Source: an uncultured Prevotellaceae bacterium
GTDB lineage: Bacteria; Bacteroidota; Bacteroidia; Bacteroidales; Bacteroidaceae
Assembly (NCBI GenBank): GCA_902780025.1
Contig: CACZDV010000015.1
Coordinates: 1-60,285, forward strand
DNA: 60,285 nt
Direction: 5' to 3'
The notes under the pieces were generated by a model, which saw only the letters and a list, made by a program, of their open reading frames with translations, made no database searches and had not been told where the DNA came from. Both the position numbers and the translations under genes were made by a program. This document shows, piece after piece, positions 53,032-60,285 of this stretch; the stretch's first letter is position 1; each line of letters begins with the position of its first letter.

Positions 53032-54259
53032 TGACCTCTTCGTATTTCTTTATCCAATAAGCTCCGCGTTCTGCCTGATGATCCAATAGCAGCGACTTGT
53101 TAAACACTTTGCCTTTCGTCTCATCCAAAGGCTTTTCCAAATGGATAAGCCAGTAGGTGCTGTCGCGTGTGGGCTTATAATCTGAAGTATGAGACGCCAT
53201 TTCCGTTACCTGTTCACGAGTCTTCACCTGTGGTTTCAAACTGGAGATACGACAAAACTGAGCCTTCTTCGAGTCCTTGCCAAGAAACGCCAGCACATAC
53301 TCTGCTCCCAACAATTTCGGCATTGAGAGAATTTTGCTGATGGGAAGTATGTAGGTATGCGACTTCTCAAACCATTCCCATTGCTCCTCTGAGCCTATTC
53401 GACCAACAAGTACATGATGAGGCTGTTCTGCCTGAATGGCACCATTGAAGTCCACCAACACCATTTCCTTATAAGCCTGGCGGATCTCTTCATTCTCCAG
53501 TTCCTCACGACGTTTTGATGCCAGTTCCAGATAGGAGTTATCCATATCTATACCCAGAAACTTCCTACCGAGTAACGATGCTGCAACGCCAGTAGTACCA
53601 CTACCGTTAAATGGGTCTAACACCCAGTCACCTTCTTTGGTGGATGCCATGATAATTCGAGCCAGCAGACTCAATGGTTTCTGCGTAGGATGCTTGCCAC
53701 AAGACTTCTCCCATTTGGCAACAGCTGGCATACGCCATACATCCGTCATCTGCTTGCCGTCATTCAACTGACGCATCAATTCATAATTATAACGATGCTG
53801 AGCCCGTTTCGATTTCTTGGCCCAGATAATATACTCTGCAGAGTGCTTGAATACACGATGCGACACGTTATCAGGTGGATCTGTCTTATTCCACGTCACC
53901 ACATTCAGAATCTTAAAACCTAATTCAGACAACTGGTCCGCTACAGAAAAGATATTGTGATGAGTACCACTAATCCAAATGGTACCATTATCCTTCAACT
54001 TTTCTTTGCATGCTGCCAGCCACTTGTGGTTAAACTCGTCAATAAACTCTGGTGAAGGCGCCTTGTCCCATTTCCCTTTATCCACACAAACCACCTTTCC
54101 GCTACTCACGCTAATGCCGCCATTACTCAGAAAATAAGGAGGGTCAGCAAATATCATGTCGAATTTGAAGTCGAATGCTTCAAGTATTGACACGCAATCA
54201 CCTTCTACGAGGGTGAAGTCTTTATTGGTAGATCGGTAATATGGAGTGATAGCAGCCAT
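53015..54259 (-). CDS. DpnA-like N6-adenine DNA methyltransferase with an extra C-terminal domain
   Basis: A 414-residue beta-type methylase. DPPY (39-42) lies near the start and the SAM motif DPFNGSGTTG (215-224) near residue 220. The stretch between is very like M.DpnA: MIFADPPYFLSNGGIS, VDKGKWDK, LNDGKQMTDVW and GKHPTQKP. M.DpnA methylates GATC, so GATC is the likely target. Residues from about 265 on have no counterpart in the roughly 270-residue DpnA and form an added domain I do not recognise. It is the last gene of the operon, overlapping the helicase gene by one base. Confidence 0.88.
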   Translation of the reverse strand: MAAITPYYRSTNKDFTLVEGDCVSILEAFDFKFDMIFADPPYFLSNGGISVSSGKVVCVDKGKWDKAPSPEFIDEFNHKWLAACKEKLKDNGTIWISGTHHNIFSVADQLSELGFKILNVVTWNKTDPPDNVSHRVFKHSAEYIIWAKKSKRAQHRYNYELMRQLNDGKQMTDVWRMPAVAKWEKSCGKHPTQKPLSLLARIIMASTKEGDWVLDPFNGSGTTGVAASLLGRKFLGIDMDNSYLELASKRREELENEEIRQAYKEMVLVDFNGAIQAEQPHHVLVGRIGSEEQWEWFEKSHTYILPISKILSMPKLLGAEYVLAFLGKDSKKAQFCRISSLKPQVKTREQVTEMASHTSDYKPTRDSTYWLIHLEKPLDETKGKVFNKSLLLDHQAERGAYWIKKYEEVIKAFE

Positions 54260-55677
54260 TATTCTTTAGGTGTCAGTTCTGATAGTTTATTCTGGATTTC
54301 CTCTTCGCTTCGTTTGAATACAGTCGCAAGAATATCTATAGGACATTGTTTCTCCTCAAACAATGTTTTCAGCAGTTCTATATCCCTTCCAGACCATTGG
54401 TTATTGTTCTCATCTGTTTTTTTCTGAGAAGCAACAATCAGTTGCATTTCGTCTGTTCCTTCAGAGAAATTACGTTCTCTTTGTACTCCTAAAAGTGATT
54501 GTCCTGAGGTACTTCTACGAGTTGGAATATGTGGGTCTCCTATGAAGCTCTTTTCCCAATTACGTTCTGAATTGGGTAAACCAAACTGGAAATGCAAACC
54601 AACATTATCCAAAATCAGACAGATACTTTTTCCTGCGGTTGGACGTAAACCACGCCCCACTTGCTGCAAATACTTCACTAACGATTTTGTAGGTCGTGCT
54701 AATTGGATAAACTCGATATCTGGACAATCAAAACCCTCCGAGAAAATATCCACATTTACGATAATATCTATCAATCCCTTCTTGAATCGTTCAACATAGA
54801 GTTTTCGTTCGTCTTTAGGAGTCTTACTATCTATACGTACTATGTTTATTCCTGCTTCACGATATTCTTGACAGATGTGGTCACTATGTTTCCTGCTGAT
54901 AGAATAGATAATGCCTTTCTTACCCTTGGCGTATTTAAGATAGCTATCCAATAATTGTGCTCGGATACGAGTAGTGTCTATTTTCTTCTCCAATGCGGAA
55001 ATCTTATAATCACCTTCCACATCAAACTCGGTGATAGAATCTATCTCCTTTTGAATCTCACTGTTTATGCTAATTGAATAATAGTCGTATGGCGCCAACC
55101 ATCCAGCATCAATAAAACTTTGAATAGATTGCGAAAGGATGATTCTATCGAATACACTTTCAAAACCACCATTGTTCATTCGCCAAGGAGTAGCTGTAAC
55201 ACCGAGTTTCTTAGCATTCGGGTACATATCCCATAGTTTTTTATAGGAATTGGCAACGCAATGGTGGGCCTCATCTACGATGATAAAGTTGACATTCAAG
55301 TCACCTGCAACATCCAGATTATTACGATGCGTAATGGTCTGTACAGAAGCAACCTGCACCGGGTATCTCAAATCGCGTGGTTTCCCTCCTGCAATAATGC
55401 CATGTGATACTTTGTATCGTTCCAAATTCTCACTAATTTGGTCTATCAGTTCTATACGATGTGCAATGATCAGAATCTTTATATCCTCACCATTCTGTAC
55501 ACCCCATATTTTGATGTCGCTGATGATAGATGAGAACAGACGAGTCTTTCCTGTACCTGTTGGCATCTGAAACATAACGGCGTCACACTCATCCCAAGCA
55601 GAGAAGATTTCCTCCTTTGCCTGCTGCTGATAAGGGCGCAGCGAATTGTCTGTTCTCGAAATATCCTTGTAGTTCAT
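54259..55677 (-). CDS. SF2 DEAD/DEAH-type helicase of a defence operon
   Basis: A 472-residue ATP-driven DNA translocase/helicase. Walker A MPTGTGKT (residues 38-45), DEAHH (135-139), TATPW (161-165) and the motif VI QVGRGLRPT (near 340) are intact. The pattern resembles the restriction (R) subunits of type I and type III systems. The last 75 residues hold a SANT/Myb-like helical segment (WSGRDIELLKTLFEEKQCP). There is no nuclease motif in this protein. It overlaps the DGQHR gene by four bases and the DpnA-like gene by one, so all three are translated together. Confidence 0.9.
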   Translation of the reverse strand: MNYKDISRTDNSLRPYQQQAKEEIFSAWDECDAVMFQMPTGTGKTRLFSSIISDIKIWGVQNGEDIKILIIAHRIELIDQISENLERYKVSHGIIAGGKPRDLRYPVQVASVQTITHRNNLDVAGDLNVNFIIVDEAHHCVANSYKKLWDMYPNAKKLGVTATPWRMNNGGFESVFDRIILSQSIQSFIDAGWLAPYDYYSISINSEIQKEIDSITEFDVEGDYKISALEKKIDTTRIRAQLLDSYLKYAKGKKGIIYSISRKHSDHICQEYREAGINIVRIDSKTPKDERKLYVERFKKGLIDIIVNVDIFSEGFDCPDIEFIQLARPTKSLVKYLQQVGRGLRPTAGKSICLILDNVGLHFQFGLPNSERNWEKSFIGDPHIPTRRSTSGQSLLGVQRERNFSEGTDEMQLIVASQKKTDENNNQWSGRDIELLKTLFEEKQCPIDILATVFKRSEEEIQNKLSELTPKE

Positions 55678-57971
55678 TCTGCATCAATAAAGTTGGCCAA
55701 ATGCGTATTGATAAGTTCCAAACGATTTAAGTCAGAACGAGTCAATGCTGAAGACTTCTTTCCTTTAGGCTCACTAATCAGCGTCATCCAATTTAGTTTA
55801 TCTTTCTTGGATTTGAATGCAAGTCCGATGTTAATGGCAAATACTTCTTCGAACTCCTGATAGCTAAAATTCTTATCAATCACATCGCGATATTCGGACA
55901 CTTCCAAGTAATCCCTCCAGTCGTATTCTGACAGGTCGAAATCATCATTGTCACCATATTCCTTTATAATCCTTCCTTCGACTGAATTCTTAAGAACAGC
56001 AACGTTATTCAACCATTTTGCGCCATACAACTTTTCTAACCGAGCGAAGAGAAGCGTTCTGAGTTGCTTTCTAATATCCGCTTTACGTTCTGCACCTTCT
56101 TGCTGTAATGACTGGTCTTGCGTCTCTTTCCATTCTACCAATTCTTCTGGTGCATATTCAGAGAAATGCTTGTTGATAATGTTCTGGTATGAACGAAGCC
56201 AGAAAGTATCGGCTCCCTGTCCCAATACTCCTTTGATGATACGATTATCTTCATCAGAAAGGTTGTTGAGGCTATTTGCCAAATGTTGGATATATGGGGT
56301 TATTGCTGCAATTCTATCGGTGATAGACGATTGCGGATTTATCGCATTTATCTTGATAAGATATGTATGCAGAGAGCCCAATAGTGCAATAAATGCAAAA
56401 GTAGCGCGGTTAGAGAAAAGGTAGTCCTGTTTCACCTCTTCTGTCATGATAGAGTCAGCTATAGCGTAGCCTCCATCAATGAACTTTGTGATTCTTGTGC
56501 GAGAATCTTTCATAGCCTTATCAATATCCGTCTCGTTTGTATTGTATATACAAACATCCGTATCACCCGTCCATTGGGTTGAAGTTGCCTTAGGTATTAA
56601 CCCAGAACGTCCTAATGCTGTATCAAACGGCTTGAAAGCCAGTAAAGACGGATCTTCACCAACAGAGATCTTATTATAAAGCACATAATTGGAATTGGCA
56701 GCCAATGCTTTGATACAGGATGAACGTAACGCTTTCATTCGAGAATCCAAACGAGCAGATTTCCAGTAAAGATCTTCTTCCAAATCAAGTCGTAGACTCG
56801 GACTGACGGCTTTCTGGTTTTCATTGATTTCCATAAATATCTTAAGCTGCTCCTCCGACTCCATGCCTTCAAACGCAACAACAGGGATTGTGCTGTCCTC
56901 TTTGTGCTGCGATTGGGCATATCCATATACACGATGCTGTCCATCAATGATATAGGCAATACCATAGGCGTTTGGAATGCGGAGGAATCCAAAATCAGAT
57001 TGAGAGTCTTTCTCTGCCTTAATGGGGGTGAACTTTACTCTTAAATCATCTTTTGAGGCACTAAAATTGATAATGATAGAATTGGGGAAATAGCCACCTC
57101 CGTCAATAAACTTGGTAATACCTTTCAAGCGCGATGGAACGAGAAGACGCTGATAGGTTGGAGCCATCGAATCGTTGACACGTGTTCTATGTAGCACGAA
57201 TCCTATTTTCAGCAATGTACTGGGTTCAATGGAGAAAATATAATAGTTGCGTTCTCCCATTTTTCCTTTCAAAACAGGTATTTTTATGAGCTCATCGTTA
57301 ATCAATTCATCCTTGAACATCAAGCCATAAAACTGGTAGATAACGGATTCTTTGTATGACTTGATGAGATTGTTGATATAGTTGTAAGAGTTGTCATTCA
57401 AATGAAAAATTCCAGCATTTGCCATGCGTGCCAAATCCTCGTCGTTGATACGATAATTGCGAGATGCAAATAGGAATTTAACACGTTTGTCTGTGCCGTA
57501 TATCTGCTGTAATGCTTCGGCAACTCCTGCCATATATTGCTCCATCTTGTTGAGTTCCGTTTTGAAGCTGTGGTTTACTGAAGTTTGAGCAGCCTTACAT
57601 TCCACAACGAATATAGCATCATCTCCTACGGCAACCACATCAAGTTGTTGGGTATCTTCTTTATTTGGTCCCCATTGGACAACGAGTTTCTCGTCACCAT
57701 TTAAGATGCGGAACCCTAGTTTATAGAACATACACCACACATCGTCTTCAAACTGTACACCATGATCCTTTTTGCGGGTCATCGTTGTTTTGCGGGCAGA
57801 AGAACGTACCACAGAATAGCCAATCTTCTCGTAGTCCTCTACTTCATTATGGGGTCTGCTGATAGTATCAAACTCTGTGTTCTTGGCCTTAAACTTTATC
57901 TTCAAGGCATCTTCGTCCCGCATCATGTGCGACTTGATATTTTCCACTTGTAGTTCTGTAAGATGTGCCAT
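55674..57971 (-). CDS. DGQHR-domain protein with an N-terminal PD-(D/E)XK nuclease-like region
   Basis: A 765-residue protein of a defence operon. Near residue 343 it has the motif IIDGQHRVYGY, followed by FMEINENQKAVSPSLR; both are hallmarks of the DGQHR family to which DndB, the regulator of phosphorothioate DNA modification, belongs. N-terminal to this, Asp111...Glu124-x-Lys126 (QLDVVAVGD, FVVECKA) fits the catalytic core of PD-(D/E)XK endonucleases. The C-terminal third is helical and unassigned. It is neither adjacent to dnd genes nor of DndB size (about 360). Cleavage of DNA by this protein is an inference. Confidence 0.8.
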   Translation of the reverse strand: MAHLTELQVENIKSHMMRDEDALKIKFKAKNTEFDTISRPHNEVEDYEKIGYSVVRSSARKTTMTRKKDHGVQFEDDVWCMFYKLGFRILNGDEKLVVQWGPNKEDTQQLDVVAVGDDAIFVVECKAAQTSVNHSFKTELNKMEQYMAGVAEALQQIYGTDKRVKFLFASRNYRINDEDLARMANAGIFHLNDNSYNYINNLIKSYKESVIYQFYGLMFKDELINDELIKIPVLKGKMGERNYYIFSIEPSTLLKIGFVLHRTRVNDSMAPTYQRLLVPSRLKGITKFIDGGGYFPNSIIINFSASKDDLRVKFTPIKAEKDSQSDFGFLRIPNAYGIAYIIDGQHRVYGYAQSQHKEDSTIPVVAFEGMESEEQLKIFMEINENQKAVSPSLRLDLEEDLYWKSARLDSRMKALRSSCIKALAANSNYVLYNKISVGEDPSLLAFKPFDTALGRSGLIPKATSTQWTGDTDVCIYNTNETDIDKAMKDSRTRITKFIDGGYAIADSIMTEEVKQDYLFSNRATFAFIALLGSLHTYLIKINAINPQSSITDRIAAITPYIQHLANSLNNLSDEDNRIIKGVLGQGADTFWLRSYQNIINKHFSEYAPEELVEWKETQDQSLQQEGAERKADIRKQLRTLLFARLEKLYGAKWLNNVAVLKNSVEGRIIKEYGDNDDFDLSEYDWRDYLEVSEYRDVIDKNFSYQEFEEVFAINIGLAFKSKKDKLNWMTLISEPKGKKSSALTRSDLNRLELINTHLANFIDAE

Positions 57972-57975
57972 GTCA

Positions 57976-58422
57976 TTAATATTTTGTATTCATTTTCTCG
58001 ATGATTCTTCTGCACCATTTCACGATATTATCTGATCTCCGCTCATATACGGCATCACTATAGCCAGGATAATATTCCTTTGTTAATTCCAATGCAAACG
58101 TCGAGGGGTCTTCATTAGGAAGCACATAGATTCGTGCAAAAATCTGTCCCATCAACTCGTCTGAAATAATTCTTGCATAAACGCGTTCTGATATTTCAGC
58201 AGGATTGTTTGTAAAAATATCGATGGCCAGAGAAGTCTTGCTCCAATCGTCATTTATCAGGTCCAGATATTTGCAGGCATTAGTATAGTAATCTGCTTGC
58301 CGAAGCGTAAATCCACAATAATCTGCCAGTTCCTGCTTATTGCATTCAGGGTGCATATAGATATACATAAATGTATCTATCACCATATCTAAATTGTTGG
58401 CTTGTATCAATATCTTTCCCAT
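57976..58422 (-). CDS. Small winged-helix-like protein of the defence operon
   Basis: A 148-residue soluble protein. Residues 20-60 (YIYMHPECNKQELADYCGFTLRQADYYTNACKYL region) look like a helix-turn-helix, and the rest is helical with an acidic patch. I do not recognise a named family with certainty. The gene sits 3 bases after the DpnM-like gene and 4 bases before the DGQHR gene, so it belongs to the same complex or regulatory unit. A DNA-binding or control role is a guess from the fold. Confidence 0.65.
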   Translation of the reverse strand: MGKILIQANNLDMVIDTFMYIYMHPECNKQELADYCGFTLRQADYYTNACKYLDLINDDWSKTSLAIDIFTNNPAEISERVYARIISDELMGQIFARIYVLPNEDPSTFALELTKEYYPGYSDAVYERRSDNIVKWCRRIIEKMNTKY

Positions 58423-58425
58423 AGC

Positions 58426-59352
58426 TCAATAATTTCTAATGACAACTTCGGTTAGTTTCTTACGTTTCTCTGGGTCTGCATTAATGAACCTCGACGCGAG
58501 TACCCTTTGAATATCATACTCATCGTATAAGGCATCAAAATACGATTCCCCATTCTCCGTTTTGCTGTCAGAATTACTCTGCATAATCAGGCAGTTCTGA
58601 GCAGATAGCCTATCGCAGAAGTGTTTCAATTCTTCCTGCTGTCTGTCTTCAAATGGATTGTTAGAATATTCTTTGAAAGAAGACGTGGCGTTGAGCGGAC
58701 GATAAGGAGGATCAAAATACACAAAGTTTGGATGATTCCTGCTGAGGTTCTGTCTTACAAGCTTATAGTCGCCTGGCTGACGGATCACCAATTCGATAGA
58801 GTTAAGTAGCCTGTGGTCTGCCATTATCAGTTTCTCGTTACAAATGACAGGCTTTTTATAACGTCCGTATGGAACATTGAATTTTCCTGCTGCGTTAACT
58901 CGATATAATCCGTTAAAGCAAGTGTGATTCAGGAAGATGAATAATGCTGCCCTTTCGTCAGCATGTATCCCTACGCTATTATACTGGTCGCGATAGGCAT
59001 AGAACAATTCCTTTCTGGCAGGGAAGTCCACACTATAGTAGTTATTCTCAATGTTCTTCAATCTTTCAATAAGTGTCTGAGAGTCGTTTGCTATCAGCTG
59101 ATAACAACGAATAAGGTCAGGATTGATATCGTTGATAACGGCCCGTGTGATACACTTATGGTGTTGCAGCATGTGGAAAAGCATAGCGCCACCACCAACA
59201 AAGGGTTCTATGTAAGTTACATTCTCAAGATCATCGAAATCAGTTGGCAGTAATGCTTCCAACTTCTGAAGGAGATTTCCCTTGCCGCCAGCCCATTTTA
59301 CGAAAGGCTTGGCCACAATGTCCTTTTTCTTTACTACCGTGTTTTGAGGCAT
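58426..59352 (-). CDS. DpnM/Dam-like N6-adenine DNA methyltransferase
   Basis: A 308-residue alpha-type (D12-class) methylase. The SAM motif FVKWAGGKG (17-25) and EPFVGGGA (49-56) lie at the start, and the catalytic DPPY (214-217) near residue 215. FNGLYRVN...FNVPYGRYKKP closely recalls M.DpnM and other Dam-like enzymes of GATC systems. It is the first gene of a five-gene minus-strand operon. It should protect the host DNA at GATC. The leader (59353-59724) is long and structured. Confidence 0.92.
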   Translation of the reverse strand: MPQNTVVKKKDIVAKPFVKWAGGKGNLLQKLEALLPTDFDDLENVTYIEPFVGGGAMLFHMLQHHKCITRAVINDINPDLIRCYQLIANDSQTLIERLKNIENNYYSVDFPARKELFYAYRDQYNSVGIHADERAALFIFLNHTCFNGLYRVNAAGKFNVPYGRYKKPVICNEKLIMADHRLLNSIELVIRQPGDYKLVRQNLSRNHPNFVYFDPPYRPLNATSSFKEYSNNPFEDRQQEELKHFCDRLSAQNCLIMQSNSDSKTENGESYFDALYDEYDIQRVLASRFINADPEKRKKLTEVVIRNY

Positions 59353-59354
59353 CG

Positions 59355-59390
59355 GTCAGTATCTGTTTCTGACTGATACCCGATAGTCAG
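59355..59390. promoter_or_regulatory. Repeated GTCAG/CTGAC motifs at the start of the defence operon
   Basis: CTGACT (59369-59374) and AGTCAG (59385-59390) are a perfect dyad, and GTCAG at 59355-59359 forms a second dyad with CTGAC at 59369-59373. They lie just in front of the DpnM-like ATG and could be an operator. Confidence 0.45.
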
Positions 59391-59401
59391 AGGGTTTTTA
59401 G

Positions 59402-59665
59402 CTATTGATGACGACATACAAAAAACGGGGTATCCTCACCTGCCCGTTCTGCTATTTCGGCCGTCGGAAGCCTTCCTGAAAGAACGAACAGAGTCTGAAT
59501 ACCCACGCCGGTCAGTATATAATGCACCCCGAAAAGTGTGCGTGAGGGCACAATTCACCCTCTGCACACTCCGGGAGTATATACTACACCCGTAGCATTC
59601 ATCTCCGCATTTGTCTTTGTACAGGATTTGAGTTTCCGACGTTCAAATAGCCAAAAACAAAGCAT
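59402..59665 (-). other. Small reading frame with one internal TGA, in the long leader of the defence operon
   Basis: From ATG 59665 the frame reads 36 codons (MLCFWLFERRKL..., ending PGVCRG), meets TGA at 59557-59555, and in the same frame continues 50 codons (IVPSRTLFGVHYILTGVG..., ending VCRHQ) to TAG at 59404-59402. The TGA falls at the edge of the loop of a strong hairpin (59528-59575). The second part could also start at GTG 59551. It may be a decayed gene, a read-through case or a structured RNA. This is the only stretch over 300 bases (59353-59868) without a standard gene. Confidence 0.4.
59528..59575. other. Strong hairpin in the leader RNA
   Basis: AGTGTGCGTGAGGG (59535-59548) pairs with CCCTCTGCACACT (59558-59570), extended by CCCG (59528-59531) with CGGG (59572-59575). 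On the minus strand there is no T-run, so it is not a typical terminator. Confidence 0.65.
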
Positions 59666-59730
59666 CAATGACGCTTTCCAATATGTCGTCGTTCCACCCA
59701 TTCCGCCCGGAGGCGTGGGTATGAACGGTG

Positions 59731-59738
59731 CAAAGTTA
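59731..59738 (-). promoter_or_regulatory. Promoter pointing toward the leader and defence operon
   Basis: Minus strand TAACTTTG followed by CACCG. The next minus-strand start codon is the small frame at 59665, and the operon follows 370 bases on. Confidence 0.65.
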
Positions 59739-59801
59739 CAAATTGTTTCTGAATAACCAAAGAATAGTAGGCAAATATTTTGTAATCTCGATAATTTTTC
59801 G

Positions 59802-59809
59802 TACCTTTG
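59802..59809 (+). promoter_or_regulatory. Promoter of the smalltalk gene
   Basis: TACCTTTG followed by TACC; the leader of about 54 bases includes the small hairpin GTGC/GCAC at 59816-59829. It is divergent from the promoter at 59731-59738. Confidence 0.65.
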
Positions 59810-59868
59810 TACCTGTGCCGGAGAGCACGATTAACCCGATTTATTCACCATTTAAAACACACAGTATT

Positions 59869-59958
59869 ATGAACAAGACATGGAAAACGATTCTTCAAGT
59901 GATCAGTTACGTCATCACGCTCCTGCTGGGGGGCGCAGCCGGGAACGTCATGATGTAG
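59869..59958 (+). CDS. Smalltalk-like 29-residue membrane peptide
   Basis: The peptide MNKTWKTILQVISYVITLLL, then GGAAGNVMM, has a basic N terminus and one hydrophobic helix. It matches the pattern of the very short 'smalltalk' proteins that occur in many copies in Bacteroides and Prevotella, usually next to M15/amidase lysin genes and HU-like genes. Its function is unknown. The promoter is 60 bases upstream, and its stop is followed directly by a GTGAAAAGTGAA repeat. Confidence 0.75.
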   Translation: MNKTWKTILQVISYVITLLLGGAAGNVMM

Positions 59959-60004
59959 AAGTGAAAAGTGAAGGAGTGAAGAGTGAAGAGTCAAAAGTGA
60001 CGAA
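59959..60004. repeat. GTGAAAAGTGAA repeat after the smalltalk gene
   Basis: GTGAAAAGTGAAGGAGTGAA and further GTGAAGA units fill the gap from the smalltalk stop to near the next ATG. An overlapping frame reads EVKSEGVKSEESKV, strikingly like the pump tail EVKSEEVKSE encoded at 7797-7830. Confidence 0.75.
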
Positions 60005-60008
60005 GTGC

Positions 60009-60209
60009 ATGAAGCAGGAAGGCTTCAAGATCTCTCAGTACGCCTGTGCGGTACTGCTCATCGTGAGCAGTATCGCGCTCGTGGCGTATCAGGTTATCAA
60101 GATTGATGACGTGGCCGCAGGACTGCTCTACTACGTGGCCCAGTCATTCCTCCTGGCAGGCTCCATCTTCGGGCTCGACCAGTACGTCAGAAGCATTAGT
60201 AAAAAGTGA
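60009..60209 (+). CDS. Small two-helix membrane protein of the lysin cassette
   Basis: A 66-residue protein with two membrane helices (about 8-26, YACAVLLIVSSIALVAYQV; about 37-58, GLLYYVAQSFLLAGSIFGL) and a basic C terminus (SISKK). The ATG at 60009 is preferred; a longer frame back to 59880 is only the shadow of the smalltalk gene plus repeat. Small membrane proteins of this type accompany smalltalk genes in Bacteroidales lysin cassettes and could be holin-like, but no function is established. Confidence 0.65.
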   Translation: MKQEGFKISQYACAVLLIVSSIALVAYQVIKIDDVAAGLLYYVAQSFLLAGSIFGLDQYVRSISKK

Positions 60210-60241
60210 TCGGAGTTGTGCGAAATTTCTGCGAAAAAAGT

Positions 60242-60283
60242 TACCAAAACGTTTGGTAGTTTCAGATATTTTTTGTACCTTTG
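60242..60283 (+). promoter_or_regulatory. Promoter with an operator-like dyad for a gene beyond the window
   Basis: TACCAAA (60242-60248), ACG, TTTGGTA (60252-60258) is a perfect dyad covering the -33 position, and TACCTTTG at 60276-60283 is the -7 element. The controlled gene lies outside the window. Confidence 0.65.
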
Positions 60284-60285
60284 CA

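Noticed and set aside
53015-59352. Operon considered as a Dnd/Ssp phosphorothioate or DISARM system
   Set aside because: The DGQHR protein recalls DndB, but no dndA, dndC, dndD, dndE or ssp genes are present, and DISARM markers (DUF1998, PLD) are missing.
59880-60209. A 109-residue frame as the full gene at the right end
   Set aside because: Its first half overlaps the smalltalk gene in another frame and then reads the repeat; the ATG at 60009 gives a sensible two-helix protein.

Overview
The window looks like a chromosome segment of a Bacteroidales bacterium, most likely Prevotella or a close relative. The evidence is the promoter type (TAnnTTTG around -7, found in front of many genes), SusC/SusD pairs, lipoproteins with an acidic run after the lipobox Cys, a tail of the type 'DLQGR..kG.YI.NGKK' on two secreted proteins, a 29-residue protein resembling the Bacteroidales 'smalltalk' family, and about 50% GC. 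Functions are inferred by reading the translations against remembered families; no searches were run.

Left part (about 0.1-46 kb) is mostly housekeeping. In order: a YafQ-type toxin-antitoxin pair whose toxin is frameshifted; a secreted protein; an unusual run on the minus strand made of an AcrA-AcrB-TolC efflux operon followed by a large secreted adhesin-like protein and a lipoprotein; araA divergent from a KDG kinase; transketolase; prmA; a Tyr/Trp-rich secreted protein and an outer-membrane FadL-like barrel; a zinc/cadmium-type P-type ATPase with a His-rich N terminus; a rubrerythrin-like peroxidase; thrC; rplU-rpmA; a phosphohexomutase; a hisG-hisD-hisC-spoU operon; an MltF-like lytic transglycosylase; a YhaM-type cysteine desulfidase; dsbD; and a TlpA-FecR-SusC-SusD-lipoprotein operon transcribed away from its probable ECF sigma gene.

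Right part (about 46-60.3 kb) is accessory DNA. It holds a primase-like/M15-peptidase cassette, a gene pair with a HARE-HTH-like protein, an AbiEi/AbiEii toxin-antitoxin pair with a clear operator, and a tight five-gene minus-strand operon. That operon encodes a DpnM-like adenine methylase, a small winged-helix-like protein, a DGQHR-domain protein with an N-terminal PD-(D/E)XK-like motif, an SF2 helicase and a DpnA-like methylase with an extra C-terminal domain. It reads as a DpnII-like (GATC) modification set in which the usual small restriction enzyme is replaced by a helicase plus a DGQHR/nuclease protein. This is the best candidate for an undescribed system. A GATC-rich palindrome sits in the -33 region of the neighbouring HARE-HTH promoter.

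A second theme runs through the whole window: short degenerate repeat tracts, each locus with its own unit (GTGAAAAGTGAA, GATTGA, GTTGACGA, CTCTCCTC, GGTGGAGGG, GGGGAGGCTTGGGG and others). They fill the gap from stop codon to next start codon between co-directional genes, and they also lie in frame inside conserved genes (prmA, thrC, the P-type ATPase, dsbD, fecR, the primase-like gene).
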